From Calvatia gigantea (Eukaryota > Basidiomycota > Agaricomycetes > Agaricales > Lycoperdaceae), in NCBI GenBank assembly GCA_025093985.1, contig JACAAK010000004.1, positions 1,178,001 through 1,242,000 on the forward strand: 64,000 bases of DNA. Reading direction: 5' to 3'. The position numbers were made by a program, and so were the translations under genes. Position 1 is the first letter of the stretch, and each line of letters opens with the position of its first letter. Shown one piece after another: positions 32,030-45,500 of this stretch. The notes under the pieces are model-generated. The model made no database searches and was not told where the DNA came from. It saw nothing but the letters and a program-made list of their open reading frames with translations.

Positions 32030-34560
32030 GGTCGGCCTCAGTATATATGTCAGAGGATATAGGGCGCGGTTAGAGAGCTTTGGGTGAGGAGGTCGGGGTC
32101 CTACATGTAAATTGATAATCAACAGCGATGAAGGAAGTATGGGCCAGAAATAACCGGATAGGAGGAATGCTGGATTTCCGAAGGGAGCAAACCTTGAAAA
32201 TTTTCTCCATTGGAATAGAGCACCGAAGCCTGGGAGAAGGAGAGGGTTTTTCAGGTTCCAGGTTAAGCGACTCAATCGAATGTCGGTCTGCTCGAGTCAC
32301 CGGGAAATGCTAGTCCATAATCCTGCCTGTCGAGCATTAGTGTGCCAGTATGGATCCATTCTCTACCACCATAGGAATCCTGTAGGTCGATGTAACGACG
32401 GCTTCATATCTCAAGGCTCTGGTTTTTTAAGGCAGGATCTGATGGACAGATCCTCAATCACCCAAGAAACTTGTGTATCGCAGCTTGTTACCGTCGGTGG
32501 GGCAGATCCGGTGATCCATTCTGGGATTGAAAACGTAGAGACTAGTATAAGCTTGGCCAATGTTTGGGGGGCGAATGCCGGTGAGGGTACCCTCAAATTC
32601 ACTGATTGGTACGTGCAGAAAGCTGGTCCACTTAGCCTTGGATCTGTTTCCCGTTGGTGGTGGCTTTTACAATGTTCCTGGATTACCAGGTTGTCATCCA
32701 AACGGTCAGCCCGCGTCGACCTGTCAGGCAACTGAATGTGGGATTTGCGAGCAACCCTGACAGAGGATGGGTAGCGAGATACTGTAAGCCGGTTCAAAGG
32801 CCTCTGGTGATTTGCGAGACAAGGCATGGTTTGAAGCAGGCAGTGACAGGATCGGGTTAGGAGGAAAGACGCGAAAGGTCTTCTGCCCACGGTTCCCGTC
32901 GCTTTTTTGACCTAGAACCTTGAAAGTCATTCACGCGGGGGGATATATGGGGCTTGTGCGACTGCGGATTCTCTGAAGGAGTTCTCAGTTGGCCATTCGA
33001 CGTGTTTCAAGTTCGGGTCATCGCTGTTTGCAAAGAGTCAGTGCGGCCTCTATATATATATGTCAGAATATATCAAGCGCTGCTAGAGAGTTTTTGGTAG
33101 GGAGATCGGAGGTCATGCACATCAGTTGATAGTCGACGGCGATGAAGGAAATATGCGCCAGAAACATTTAACCTAATAGGAAGAATAAAGGTGATACATA
33201 CTGTGTGGTTTTGTGCGATTGGATTTCCGATAGGATCATACCCTGATAAATTCGTCCATTGGATGGGGTACGGAGGTTAGGGAGAGAGCAAGGGTTTTTC
33301 AGGTTAAGAAACTCAATAGAATGTCGACGTGCTCAAGTCATTGGGATCAGTTCAAAGTCTCGCCTACCGAGTATCGACGCAGTGCCGGTATTAGGGCTCG
33401 GTGTGAAATTCCCGAGGAATATCTTACAACGTTTGCAAACATTTGGTTACTAACTCCCTTTTATTACCATGTTTCGAAACATTCGGTAACTTACATTAAA
33501 AACAGGTAAGAAATGTTTTCAAACATGGGTTTTTAATTTATTGTACGTTACAAAAAAATATCTTCACCAATTCCAGTTTACCTCCCGTTTCCCATCCCCC
33601 GAGCTGTCACCTGACCCACTACATTCACCATCCGTCTCGAAATCATCCAATGTGAGGAGTGGATGACTTCCCGTAGCGCATCGTAGCTTGTTGCCGCCGA
33701 CGGGCCAGATCTGGTGATGCAGTCTGAGATTGAAACTTTTTGAAGGTATATGTAGCTGGCCGCTAGGCCAGTGACGTCCAGAGACAAATACCAGCTGAGG
33801 AAGCCTCAACCTGACTAATTGTTACGTGCGAGGATATCGATCTACTTACCCAGTCCCCGTCGATGGTGGCTTTTTCAACATTTTAAATACTGGGCTGTCA
33901 CCCAAGCGGTTGGCCGCATCGGGCGACTCAACGCGGGATTGCGAACAACCCCACGGAGTGCAAGGGCCACGATACTGGAAGCCAATTTAAAGGCCATCGC
34001 GGAAAGCCAGCCGGTCTGTATTCACAGAAGGAAATTCTTGCGTCAGTGTAATGACGTCCTCGTATCTCAGGCCACTGGAGTTTTTTAAATCAGGAGGATC
34101 TGGTAGATGGATCTTAAAGTCGACCAAAGCACCTGCGCATCGCAGCTTGTTGCCGCCGACGGGCCAGATCCGGTGACACAGCCTGGGATTGGAGTGTATG
34201 CTCCCCTTGTGGCTAGAACGGGCTTGGCCAATCCAAATATCGGATCGAAGTTATCCAAGCAGCTGGCCACTTCGACCTAGCTGTGGGCACCCTGACGGAT
34301 TATACATGTTTAAATACTGTAAACCTTCTGAAAGGCCTTCTGGTGGTTCACGGGACGGGAAGTGGCTAGAAGCGGGTAGCAGGATCGGGTTAGGGGGGAA
34401 TGATTAAATGATTAAATGATTGTTTAGGGGAAATACACGAAAGGTCTTCTGCCCGCGATTTTCGTGGGCTTCGGGCCCGGAACGTTGAATGCCATTCTCA
34501 CAGAGGGAAAATTCGTATGGGGCTAGTTTGCGATTGAGGATTCTGTGAAAAAGAAAATAG
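32030..34560. repeat. Degenerate ~1-kb duplication (two to three copies)
   Basis: 32040-32340 resembles 33040-33360 (TATATATGTCAGA, GATGAAGGAA, GGGTTTTTCAGGTTAAG, TCAATAGAATGTCG-like blocks). 32410-32560 resembles 33650-33745 and 34080-34240 (CGCAGCTTGTTGCCGCCG, CCAGATCCGGTGA). 32850-32975 resembles 34378-34550 (CAGGATCGGGTTAGG, CGAAAGGTCTTCTGCCC). A short ATTAAATG triplication lies at about 34401-34425 in the last copy only. No shared reading frame stands out. Confidence 0.65.
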
Positions 34561-34954
34561 GTTTTTGGGTGGTCAATCTACTTCCCCGCAGTTTACATCA
34601 TGTTTACCGGAACAACCGTGGGAGATGGTCGCTCCAATCCTCGCAGTAATCCAGGAGAGACCGCTTGACAAATTGACCAGTCACTTTATGCGCGAGTCCC
34701 TGTCTCGGGGAACGGGCATGATAGACGAGGGTCCTGGCTTATTGCTACTCCGTGCTCCGCCCTGGGACAAGAAATGACGATGCTGAGAGAACAATCAGTA
34801 TGACATCAGACTCGCTGGCTCGGCTTGCTTGGGCGCCTGCCGGACGGCGCTCATCAACCTCATTCACGTTCTTCAGGCCGGTCTATACCCTTACCCTGTT
34901 CTCTTTCCTTCTTCGCTCCTCCTTGGGTTTTGGATATCCGAGGTCGTTGGTGGC

Positions 34955-37900
34955 ATGGCGAAACCGACACTCCTCCAGACCATCCTCAACCGCCCGTCCC
35001 AGTCTTACGCCTCTCCTCCAGACAAACGTTATCATTCGAATCACCAGGAAGGTCCCCGAATAGTAACCGAGGCACGCGAATCTACAGCTTCCTTTAAAAC
35101 TCCTCCAGTCTTGAATAATTACAACGATTTTTCGTTGTCCAAGCAGAGAAGGCGCAACGCTGGCGTTGGTGTCAATCAGAGATCCACAACTGTACGTCAA
35201 GTCTCTTTCCCCGTCCTCGTCGTATTTTCGTAGAAACACGAGGCGCATCATGTCCCTCTTCCATGCAAGCTGTAGTCTGTAGATATACTTGACATTTATT
35301 GTTTGCGAATTCTCAATTTGGTTTCATCAATCACAGGTGGAAATCAAGGGCTCGAGGACCCACGATCCTTCTTCATCAGAGTCGTCACCACCTTCTCACC
35401 CCGCTTCTTCGATTTCATCGACCGTCGCATCCTCTTCTTTGACGAGCTATCCATTGTCGCCATCACGACTACCACCACCACCACCACCGCCGCTGTCTAA
35501 GGACCAAAGAAATCCGGACACGGGGACCAGGTCTCATAGTTCACGTAACGCTGTTTCGGGCTCGAGTCTGCGCGTCGCTCAACGGCCAGCTGATACCGCA
35601 ACTAACCTCCCGGGGCTCCTTAAGCCTGGGACTGGCCTCTCGGATACTTCTTACAGTGAAGACTGGGACGAAGAAGACTCAACACAGGACGTGTTCTTCA
35701 CACCCAACTCTTCTCCACGCGTTTCTATTGCTTCAGACATCTCGATAGAACCCATGTCGCATACCGCCTTCGCGCCGACAGCTTCCCGACAACTCAGTCG
35801 TCGCTCTCTTCGTGGAAAAAGGTCGCTTCAAGAACACCCACAACCGTTAAATTCTCATCATCAAAAAGTAAATCAAAGGTCGGAGAACGAGAATACGATT
35901 GGGGACACGAACTTAACAAAACCTGCATCACCTTCGCCATCACCTTCATCACCACCGATAAAAAAGGCTAACCCAAATGATAGTTCCATGGCGACTACGA
36001 CTAATACTAAGGGTCCTAAAGTCGGTATTACTTCAACGGAAATGTCTCCATCACGGGCACCCGCACCGACAACAAATACTTCACCGCCGCCATTGTCTTC
36101 CACGCGAATTGCCGTCCCATCAACCCGAACGCCCTCACGTTCTAATTCTCTTACTAAAGGCCGTTCAGCCGACCCACGTTCTGGGCTTGATCTTGGCCAA
36201 GGCCAAAACCAAAGCCGTGCAGCGGCGACGACGAGCGTGGTATCCGCCACGTCTTCAATGTCTTCCAATAGCCTCGAGGGACATTCGATTGTGTTTTCTG
36301 ACTTTGTGATGGACACTTCGACAATGACGAGGACCACAACTCCACCATCTGGGAGCGGCGGCGGCGGCGGCGGCGGCGGAGGAAGTAGCCCGAAGAAGAA
36401 GGAATATGGTGGATCTGCGGAGGTTGCTGCGATGATGAATCGGCGGGTTGATAAAGGTGCTGGTGGCCAGGCTGCGAGATCGACTACGACCCCGGCAGGT
36501 CATGGTATCACTCCTTCCATCTCTCCTCCGAGACGCAGACCCACCAAATCTCATACTTACAACGGGCTCGGTGTCAGCTCTACTTCACCTAATGCCAACA
36601 CTCCTCAATACCAACATCAACAATACCATCGGAGTCGCGATAAGAGTCAGAGCGTAATGTTGAGCATGACCGCTGTTCTCGAAGCCGCGGAGGAAGATGA
36701 GTTGTATAGGTATGGGAAGAAGAAGGGTGGTGTTGGATCGCCTGTGTGGAAAGCCAGACAGTTGTTAAGACAGCATGAAAGTGCGGCTGCGAAGCCCGTC
36801 GTTACGCCTGAATTGGACGTCAATACGCAGACTGCGCCTCCTGTCGTATCTGGGTCGAAGGGGAAGGGAAAGGAAAGGGAAAAGGCCGAGGTTGGTGGCG
36901 TTATTCCTGGTGGAGGTATGAGCGGGAAGGCTGCGATGCGTGACGCTAGCAGCTCCGGGAAGGGAAAGGAGAGGGAAAGAGATATCTCATCGTATGCCAA
37001 ACACCAGCCGATAACGTCCTCACCATTGGCCATTTCTTCCAAACCACTACCAACAGTAGCATCCGCGCCGTCCACCAGGAATAATAGTTTCCTCGAAGTC
37101 CCAGCGGTCTTACAAACGAGACTTAAACACCGTCGTTCGAGGTCACTAGGTGCTGAATCAGGCCCTGTGTATAATCGCTCTGACTCGCCTACGCCTTTTC
37201 GTCCTCCCCCCGGTGCTGGTGCTGGAACATCGGCCTCACATATGCAATTGGATTCTCCCTCTCCTCCTTCTCGACACTCTGGGCATTCACGCGCACATTC
37301 CATTAGTCACAGTCAAGGTTCTTCAAGCGCGACCACCAGCATGGGTAGTGGTACAGTGGACTTGACGGCTTTTCCACAATCTTCGGGTGAACTTCCGTCG
37401 AAAGGAACGGCTGGTTACACGTCTCTCGTTCTCCCTCGTGCACCACCTCCTCTGAACCTCGACCGGAATGATTCGCGGAATGGACTTGGGGAAGGGATAA
37501 CGCTGTTAAGTCGAGGGGATGGGAAAGTGGATTTAACGAAGGATGGATTGGCGCAGACGACTATGGCGAGTGTGGAGGTTGTGAGAGGGTTAGGGAGTGT
37601 GGCTGGGAGGAAGGGCTTGATGGGGAAGATTCAATTGCAATTGCAATTGCCATTGGTTAGGAGAAAGACGAGTCCCGCGAAAGTTATGTTTGCTGCGGGG
37701 AAGAACCCAACAAAAACGAGGGACGGGGAAAGGGAACATGGCGGAGAGGCGGTGCATGTTGGCAGTGGAGCGAGTGTACTTGGGTTCACGAGTTATAGGA
37801 AGCCGCCGGATTATCTGCCCGGTGGGAGTGTGCTTGTGCAAGTGTGGGCTGTTGGAGTGGATGGTGTTGATGGGAGGTTAGTGGGTGTGAGGATGGGATG

Positions 37901-39830
37901 TGGTCACACCAGTGGTCCCGCCCCTCCTTCTCCCACGAAAGGTGAAGTGAAACTGGATACTGTTGGGGATGGTGCGCAGGCCATGGAAGTGGAGAATCAG
38001 GCTACGGGAATAGTGAAAGACAAGGAAGCGCCAAAACAGGGGAAAACGGGACTTGGGAGGAGTTTGAGTCTACGGGAGCGCCTTAGCAGGTCGGTTAGCC
38101 TTGGCCGTTCTGCGGGGAAGGAATTTGTGCAACAACACCGACGACGACCCTCGCCCGAAAAAATATCTCCATCTTCCTCTAGGGCCCCGTCACAATCGCA
38201 ATCTCCTGAAAAGGAAGAAAAACGCTCTTTTTCAGGAGGCGCTGGGACGACAACGGTACCAGGTGTTGGATATATACCTGGAAGGAGTTTTGTTGGGAGG
38301 GTCGTGGAGTGTGGATGGGATGTGAGAGGGGAGGTTGTTAGGAAAGGAGACTGGGTTGCCGGACTGCTCGATGTGAAGAAGGTGAGCCTTTTCATTTTAA
38401 AGAGGCCTTTTCGCCCATTGTCCCTTTAACTTGGCGCAAAGAGACAAGGCTCCTGTCTCTCACCATATCTCCGTTTTCGATCAATTAACTAACTGTTTGA
38501 TATGTAGTGCGGCGCATTAACAGAGTTCCTAGTTGTTGATCGGCACCGTATACACCGAATCCCGCATCCCCAGATCTCTTATCCACGGACGAGCAGCATC
38601 ACATTCTCAACACCGCAGACCCCAACTTCCTCTACCCCAAAACAACACTCTCTGACACTTGAAGAACTTGCACTTCTCCCACTTTGCGGTATTACAGCTT
38701 ATCGCGCAGTCCGAACGTTCATGTATGCCTTTTCTTCAATGAGGGATAATCCATCTTTGTCCTCCGTCGGCGGGCCCCCTGATTTGGCCAAACAACGTCC
38801 CCCTGGCCTTGACCCCTATGCTCCCCTGAATTTCTCAGCATATGGCAGCATGGTCTCTCGACTTAATTTAGGTGACCACGAAAATGGTAGGAGGAGACGC
38901 GCGCTTGTATTAAAGGGGCATGATAGTGTCGGTGCAGTGGCCGTTCAAATGCTGGTTCTCAGAGGATGGCGTGTGTGTGTTCACGTTCCATTCATTGCTT
39001 CGCCACCCAATGTACCCACAACATCTACTATTGCGGATAGGTTCATGGAAGAAGTGGAAGAGAGGATAAGGAACTGGGGTGCTGAAGAAGTTATCTTCGA
39101 TGATGGTGAAGTGGTCGGGGGTGACGAAGGCCGAGGAGCTATCGTGAGAGTTGTAGATGGGTTGAGGGAAGACGGAGATGTGTTTGATGCTGTTTTAGAC
39201 ACCGTTGGTGGAAAGGAGGTAAGGGAGGCCGCGGAGAGGTTGTTGAGATCTCCTGGAAGACGGGCTGGCTCCGGTGAGGGTTCGAGCGGGAAGAAGGCTG
39301 TATCAAGGGGCATGGGACAGTTCACCACAGTCGTCGGTGATAACCCTGAGAGACCCATCCCAAGCGCTGGTGATCTTTTTCGCGCAGGGTTGCGTTCACT
39401 CAAGTTCGGTGGCGGAGGTAGTGGTGGTTCATCCGTTGTGAGTACGGAGAGGGGTTCTTCTGAGAACGTTAGCGTTCGAAGTCAGGACGGCAAGGGTGGC
39501 AAGGTTGGGTACGCATGGGTCAATATCTCGCAAGATGTCGATTGGGAAGGAAAAGGCGTAAGGGAAACGATTGGATCTGTCATGGAACTTGCCCTAGAAT
39601 ATGGCATCAAACCTTGGGTTGGGACGGAATATGCAATCGCAAACGGTCTTAGTCTAGGCAGGCGAGGAATACCCACACCGACATCAGCCGAAGCAGATTC
39701 TGCTCCAAGATTGGAACCTGGCCACTGGGAGGGCAGCCGGGTAGTGCCCTTCGAGAAGACCCCCAATGTGTTTGTAGATGGGGGACCGCTCACAAGCGGT
39801 GGAACTGTTGTTGCCAAGGTTGCTACGTAA
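34955..39830 (+). CDS. Large disordered protein with C-terminal MDR (quinone reductase-like) domain
   Basis: Three exons (34955-35191, 35337-38381, 38508-39830) each hold a whole number of codons and join in phase 0 for 1534 residues. Both introns are GT-AG, and the second has a good branch site (TTAACTAAC). The first about 890 residues are Ser/Pro/Thr-rich and disordered, with a poly-Gly run near 418 and Lys/Glu clusters. From about 895 the protein resembles medium-chain reductases: a GroES-like part (YRKPPDYLPGGSVLVQVWAVG, then GYIPGRSFVGRVVECG near 1057), then a nucleotide-binding fold (ALVLKGHDSVGAVAVQML near 1226). The Cys and His zinc ligands of alcohol dehydrogenases are not evident. 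The yeast Ast1/Ast2 group is a possible relative, but that is a guess. The ATG at 34955 is used because earlier in-frame starts are not ATG. Confidence 0.8.
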
Positions 39831-40526
39831 TATTGCTCCGCCTTTTGATAGACTCCTCCCTTCCCCATTCTTTTAACGTTAGAAATTTCCAATCACACTG
39901 AATCAAGTGACATATTTTCACTTTGTATGATAGTTTCTATTTTCCGATGGCTTTCAGTTCTATTTTCGGGGCAAACATGTGGGGTATTTCTCGAGTTTTC
40001 CCTCCATCTTTCATTCAGCCTCAAAGATACACCGTAGACGCAATCCCTCTTCCACTTATCCTGCTGAATAATTATAGTACCACGAGTACCTTACAATGGG
40101 AGCGCAGATTGACCACATATCATATATCACTGGTTGCTCCCCCCTTAACCCTCTGAAGATCTCCATGAGTCTGTCCATCCCCTGCTATCGGGTTTATGAC
40201 TAGGAATGGGAATAGAGATGCGGGGGCTGTAGGTAATCTGACAGCTAATCAGAACGCCACCAAGTCTCCAGAAATAACGGCCGTTTCGGTTGCAGAACGG
40301 CTTGATATTGTCCCGGGGAAAGCTACCCATGAATATGCAGACAGTCGACGTAAAATCGGCCGTCTGTATGGTGTGTGAAGGCGGCCTCGTGGCTGCATGG
40401 TGAGAAGGAAGATGAGGGATTTGACATATTGTCATATTTGGTTAGGGAGATGTAGGCTTCATATCCAAGTTTGTGTTTGTGTTCATGTAGGCACGCTGTC
40501 TCTTTCAAACCGACGGTGCGGGTTAG
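39831..40526. other. Convergent intergenic region
   Basis: It lies between the stop codons of the MDR gene (plus) and NCS6 (minus). Only short frames occur. It presumably holds both 3' UTRs. Confidence 0.5.
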
Positions 40527-41954
40527 CTATGTTGGTGTCTCCACAATAATCGACAATCCCGGATTCCCTGAGGGAACTTTGTTAAAGAGTGGGATCGTCC
40601 GGATGTTTCCTGGGGCAGGCCCCTCCGCTTCCAGCTTTTTACGTGCACGCTCCGTCTGTGGGGGGGCAGTATGTGAGTATGCTGAGGGAAGAAATTGATG
40701 GGGATAGATGAGGAGGCGATACTTACAAGACCTGATTCGGCCATTCCACGTTCCAGCCCTTCAAGAAGGGTACAGGCCTTACACAAAGGGTTACTTGACA
40801 TATATCCACATCTCTGGCACGTTTCTACAAGAGGTGATATGGGAGATGAAGTCGGTGTATTTTAAGGATAGGTCATGGATACGCACGCTGTACACGCTGA
40901 TTTGCCTTGATCTCCTCTTTCACTTCAAATGCTTCGCCTGAGTGAATGATGTCGATGATGACGCTCGGCCTCGCGGCTTCGAGGTCCTTGAGGAACGCTC
41001 GGGCGTGCCCACGGTAGGCATCCGGAGAATAGATGCACTCCGTGGAGAAGTAGTCTAATTTTTTAAAGTACGCATACCTGGATCTTTTTAGACCCTCACA
41101 TTGACGTGCGAGCGTTGTGCTTACATGACGATCTCCTTCTCGTATGCATATTTGAACGGTTTTGATCGTTTGATAGTGTCTTCTCCCTCTGTACAAATTA
41201 CCGTACATCTGCCTAACCTTGCGATATCCCCTCTCATAACTATGTAATAGATCAACGGGTCATCTGATTAGACGACGGGACAAGCTGCGTACTATTCATG
41301 AGGACTGTTTCCGCGATGTCGTCCGCATTGTGGCCGGTAACGATATGATCGACCGCGAGCATCACTGCGCCACGGTCAAGAGCTTGTCTCCTGAACACAC
41401 CGCAGAAGGTACAGTTGTTTTTCCGGCCGACCTGGGACACGATTGAATCCATGGTCCAGCCATATAGATCGTCGTAGGACAATATCTTCAACGGCATATC
41501 GTATTGTTGCTGGTTTCGTTTCACAGTCTGCGCGAATATAGTGAGGCATAACTACCAGATGGCTCGGGGCAAGTATACATGCCTCTAATGAATCGTCGCG
41601 ATAGCCAGTAATACCCTCGTCTATGGACAGTAAGAACAGTTCTAGGCCATAATGATAACGTTCATTCAACGTTTTCATAACATGAGCCAGCACTGTTGAA
41701 TCTAAATCGTATAGTTCGTAAATTAGGTTCCATCTCCTTACTCATCAAAACGACGGTGAGTGCTTACCCTTTCCTCCAGAGGCACCAATGGCTACACGGT
41801 CACCGGTTTTGAATAGCTTGGCTTCGGTGATTGTATTGTGGACCTCAGTTTCGAAGACGTAGAAGAAGCAGTCCCGGCAAATTTGTTGTCCTGTCTTGGG
41901 TCGTCTAAGCATAGCCCTCGCTGTTTCACATAATGCACATAATTTCGGAGCCAT
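40527..41954 (-). CDS. NCS6: Cytoplasmic tRNA 2-thiolation protein 1 (NCS6/CTU1)
   Basis: It thiolates the wobble uridine 34 of tRNA-Lys, -Glu and -Gln in the cytosol together with NCS2, using sulfur relayed by URM1. The ATG at 41954 opens [16 protein letters not shown], an N-terminal zinc site with CRDCF following. The PP-loop SGGKDS is split by an intron after SGGK and continues [13 protein letters not shown]. Next come [23 protein letters not shown], the catalytic Cys motif [45 protein letters not shown] and [20 protein letters not shown]-terminal zinc site ([14 protein letters not shown]) and a last exon [17 protein letters not shown] end at TAG 40529-40527. At least eight short introns are needed. 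All key motifs are present, so it should be functional. Confidence 0.93.
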
Positions 41955-42505
41955 TCCGACAGTAAATGAAGAAGAGCCGACGAGTTGCTTTTTCAATTTG
42001 ATCAGATTAACTCAGCGATCAAATTAAACACGAGCAAACCCCAAATATCACTTTCAATGTGGATTCTCAAACGTTCAACAGTGCTATACTCGTGTTTACA
42101 ACCGCCTGATACACATAATATATGTATCTACACCATAGAAACATAGTAAATATAATGGAGGGAGGCAATGTCATGTATGTGCGCATCTACAACCCGGATA
42201 TAATACCACCAAAAGGAATGAATGCAAAAAACGTAAACCATACAATTCACCAGAGAGGAACAGATAAACAACCAAAGCCCAATGAAAGAAAGAAAACAGA
42301 GGAAACGTTCAAGCGCTATGACCCAGGGAATTTGAGGAAGGCTGAGTGGGGAGGGAGGCCAAGATTGAGGCCGAAAAGCCAAGGAAAACAGAAGTAGGGC
42401 ATCGAGCAAGTGTTAAGAGGCAAAGCTCTTGGCAACCCTACGCACCAATGGGGGCGCAATTCCAATGAAAAGGAACCACCACAGCACGAGAGTTGCCCCG
42501 TACCG
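41955..42505. other. Promoter side of NCS6 and 3' side of SSK1
   Basis: AT-rich intergenic sequence between two minus-strand genes. A sequence of short frames is present, none supported. It should carry the NCS6 promoter. Confidence 0.45.
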
Positions 42506-45500
42506 TCATCTCGGACGGAGGATTGGCAGCCGCGCAGGGGGATTTGGGTTCGGGTTCACTCGTGCCTCCTCCTGCACATTCGCTTCCTGGGTTTGTTGAA
42601 GGCCATCCTTTTTCTCATCTGCCGCCTTCGGTGTTGCAGCGGTGGAACTGTCATCTCCATCCTGTTTTACGGGTGCCGCAGGTGCACCGCCATTAGTTTG
42701 CACGGGAGGCGTGCGTGGGGCGCCTATCATAACAGATTGTATCAGTGATTGCTGACCCATCTACCTTCTCAAATCTTCCTACCATGAGCCGCTACAGAGG
42801 TATGGTTTAGTTCCCGCCGTCCACATGATATATATAAATCAATATTACTCACAATCAACAAAATCGGTTTCATTTGGTTGAGGAGACCCCGACGCGGTTT
42901 TCTCCCGTTTTTGGGATCTTCTCCTTTTGGGCGGCATGATGGGTGGTAAAGGAGTCCACTCCGAATCGGCAGCTGAATCTGAAATGTTCGCGGCATTTGT
43001 CGGTTCATCACTGGTAGCATCTGTGGTTTGCGTGGCTCTAGCTGATTTAAGCTTTCCAACAGCAGTCGGCGTGGTTGCGACGGCGGCGGCGGCAACAGTT
43101 GTGGAGGAGCCGGGAGAGACGTCGCTCTGTTCACGCATTGAAACATGCCTTGAGGGCGACTTACGAATATTCGTAATATGAAGCCGATCCGCGACTGCAC
43201 GGGCCTGAGCAGCCTGATCCCTCGACATCCTTCTGACTGCATCAGGACGGATATCGGCCCACATTTGCAGGGCCTTGATCGAACCCCACTCGATAATTTT
43301 GTTGTTCAACCAAAGGAGAGATACAGGCTTCGTGAGGAAATCGTTGCAGCCGGCAGCGAGGGCGCTTACTCGGTCACTCTGTAGTGACGAAGCAGTGAGA
43401 GCGACAATAATAACAGAAGATCGGTAAGGCGATGAGGCACCTGTGGAACGAGTTTCGCTGGTGGTCGAGGAGAGTGTTAAGGAATTATAAGGTGACTGAG
43501 AAGGTGTCGGAGGAAATCCGGAAACTGAATTCATTTTTTCCAGTCGTCGGATCTCCCTGGTAGCCTCTATTCCATCCATAATTGGCATTTGGATGTCCAT
43601 CTACCGAGACAAGTTCAGTACCACTCAACAAAAGTCAAGAAAGACGCACCAGTATTAAATGGAACCCGCCGGTCTTCCACTTTTCCACCGCTTCCTTTCC
43701 ATTATTGGCTATGCCATACCGAATCTTCTTTCGCTTCATGAAGGTGGATAAGATGGTTTGATTGATAGGGTTATCTAAAGATCTGAATCAGTATTCAGAC
43801 TTTCACTTCATTGATGGCGAAGAGGGGTACCGTCAACGATGAGCACGCTGATTGGGGGCACGATGTTCCCGTCCGATGTGTTCGTGTTCTTACCCTTCTT
43901 ACCAATAGAATCTTGTTTCTCGTGCGTTGGTCGTTTTCCTGAGGGCCGTCTAGAAAGTGCGCTTTCACTTCCCGGCGTTCCAGGAGGTGATCGGCGTCCA
44001 GGGGTTGATGTCCCATCACGAGTTGCTGCAGTTCCGGTCACTATTGGGGTCCCAGCAGCAGACCTCGCTTCAACTACCACCTGGGGCATCTGCGAAGCTT
44101 CGTGTAAGGCCGAGAACGACATCGTGTCCTTCTCGCTTCCCGCGAAGAGTTTTGGGGTCGATCCACGGTGTTGAACCACTGCTTGATTCCCGGACGGTTC
44201 CCGCTGTTCAATTGGCTGCGGCGAAGCACTCTTCTTCGATCGCGGGTAAAAGAGTATGCCAGCAGGTTGACCATCAGGACTCGAAACCAAGCATCCTGAA
44301 GATGGAGAGGGTCCAAGTTTCCCATCCGGGTCAGGGAAATATTCGACACTATCAGGAATGCTAAGTGGTGATGGCGAAGGTAGATTGGTAAATGCATGCT
44401 CCTTTGTCGAGCGCTCAGAGTTCGCCCGTGAGCCATGAGGACGAGAGGCGCGGCTGAACGGGGATCCAGATGGGGGAGTCGGGTTATGCGAACCAGCATC
44501 AGAAGGGGCAGGAAAGAATGATCCGGCAAGGTGTATGCCAGGCGATAGAGGCGAAGTTGCAGTGGGTAAAAAGAAGGGATCAATAATAGGACGGGTCACC
44601 ACGGTATGAATGGCCGTTAGGAACCTGCGGGGCCCAACAGGCTTCGGGATAATCATGACCTCCGGCAAAGGGGCTGCCGAGTTCGTGTATGTTGACATAA
44701 CCGACTGAATTACGTCTTTGGTGGCCTTGAAATTCGCAAGACTGGTAAAGTGAAGGACAACCACAGGAAGAGGACGTACTGGGGTTGTTTGCCCCAATAC
44801 ACGAGCAATATGGGGGGAGGACCTGGGTCGGTGTAGGACAGCCAAAGAAGGCCGAGCGCGTGCATTAAGGTTCAAGGGGTGTTGTTCGACTCGTAGAGTT
44901 TGCAACCTTTCTCGTAAAATGCCGACATCATCATCAACGAGAACAAAAGATATCTGGGGTGGGTTCTCTGATGTGGATGGACGAGGCGTGCCATTTGAAG
45001 CGGTTTCAGACGAGGTGCCCACAGCCGTACTGACGGATGAAAATCGAGCTTCTGGAATTGGCGTTGGGGCGTCGTCATCCACCGAGGTGTCACTATCGCC
45101 GTCGGAGAACACATGATAGACATCCATACCCCATGTAGTCAAGTAGTTGGTAATGTGTCGCGTGAAAGCACCTGCCGAGTTGGCGTATAGGGTCACCTTG
45201 CGGCCTGTAAGGGTTTCGCAAAACGCCAGGAGTTGTTCCACGGAGGGTTCTGCGCCTGGCCCTGAGGTTTCTCCTATCGTAGTGTTGTTGGAAAGGGACA
45301 TGCCCTCCCTCGAGATTGGTGAAGCGGTTTTTGGCAAGATAAGGCCCACTTCGTAGACCTGGCCGTCTTCGACATTGTCTGCAATTGTAAACTGTGCATC
45401 AATGAGACGGAGGAGACGGCGAAGAAGTAGAGTAGTAAACTGTGGATTTGTTCTTTGTTTATCGTTTGATGGGCTTTCTCCGCCCGAGCCTCGGGCTTCG

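Noticed and set aside
35289..35336. Start of the MDR gene inside the second long frame
   Set aside because: The frame opens with TTG, not ATG, and a CAG splice acceptor at 35334-35336 joins it in phase to the exon starting at ATG 34955.
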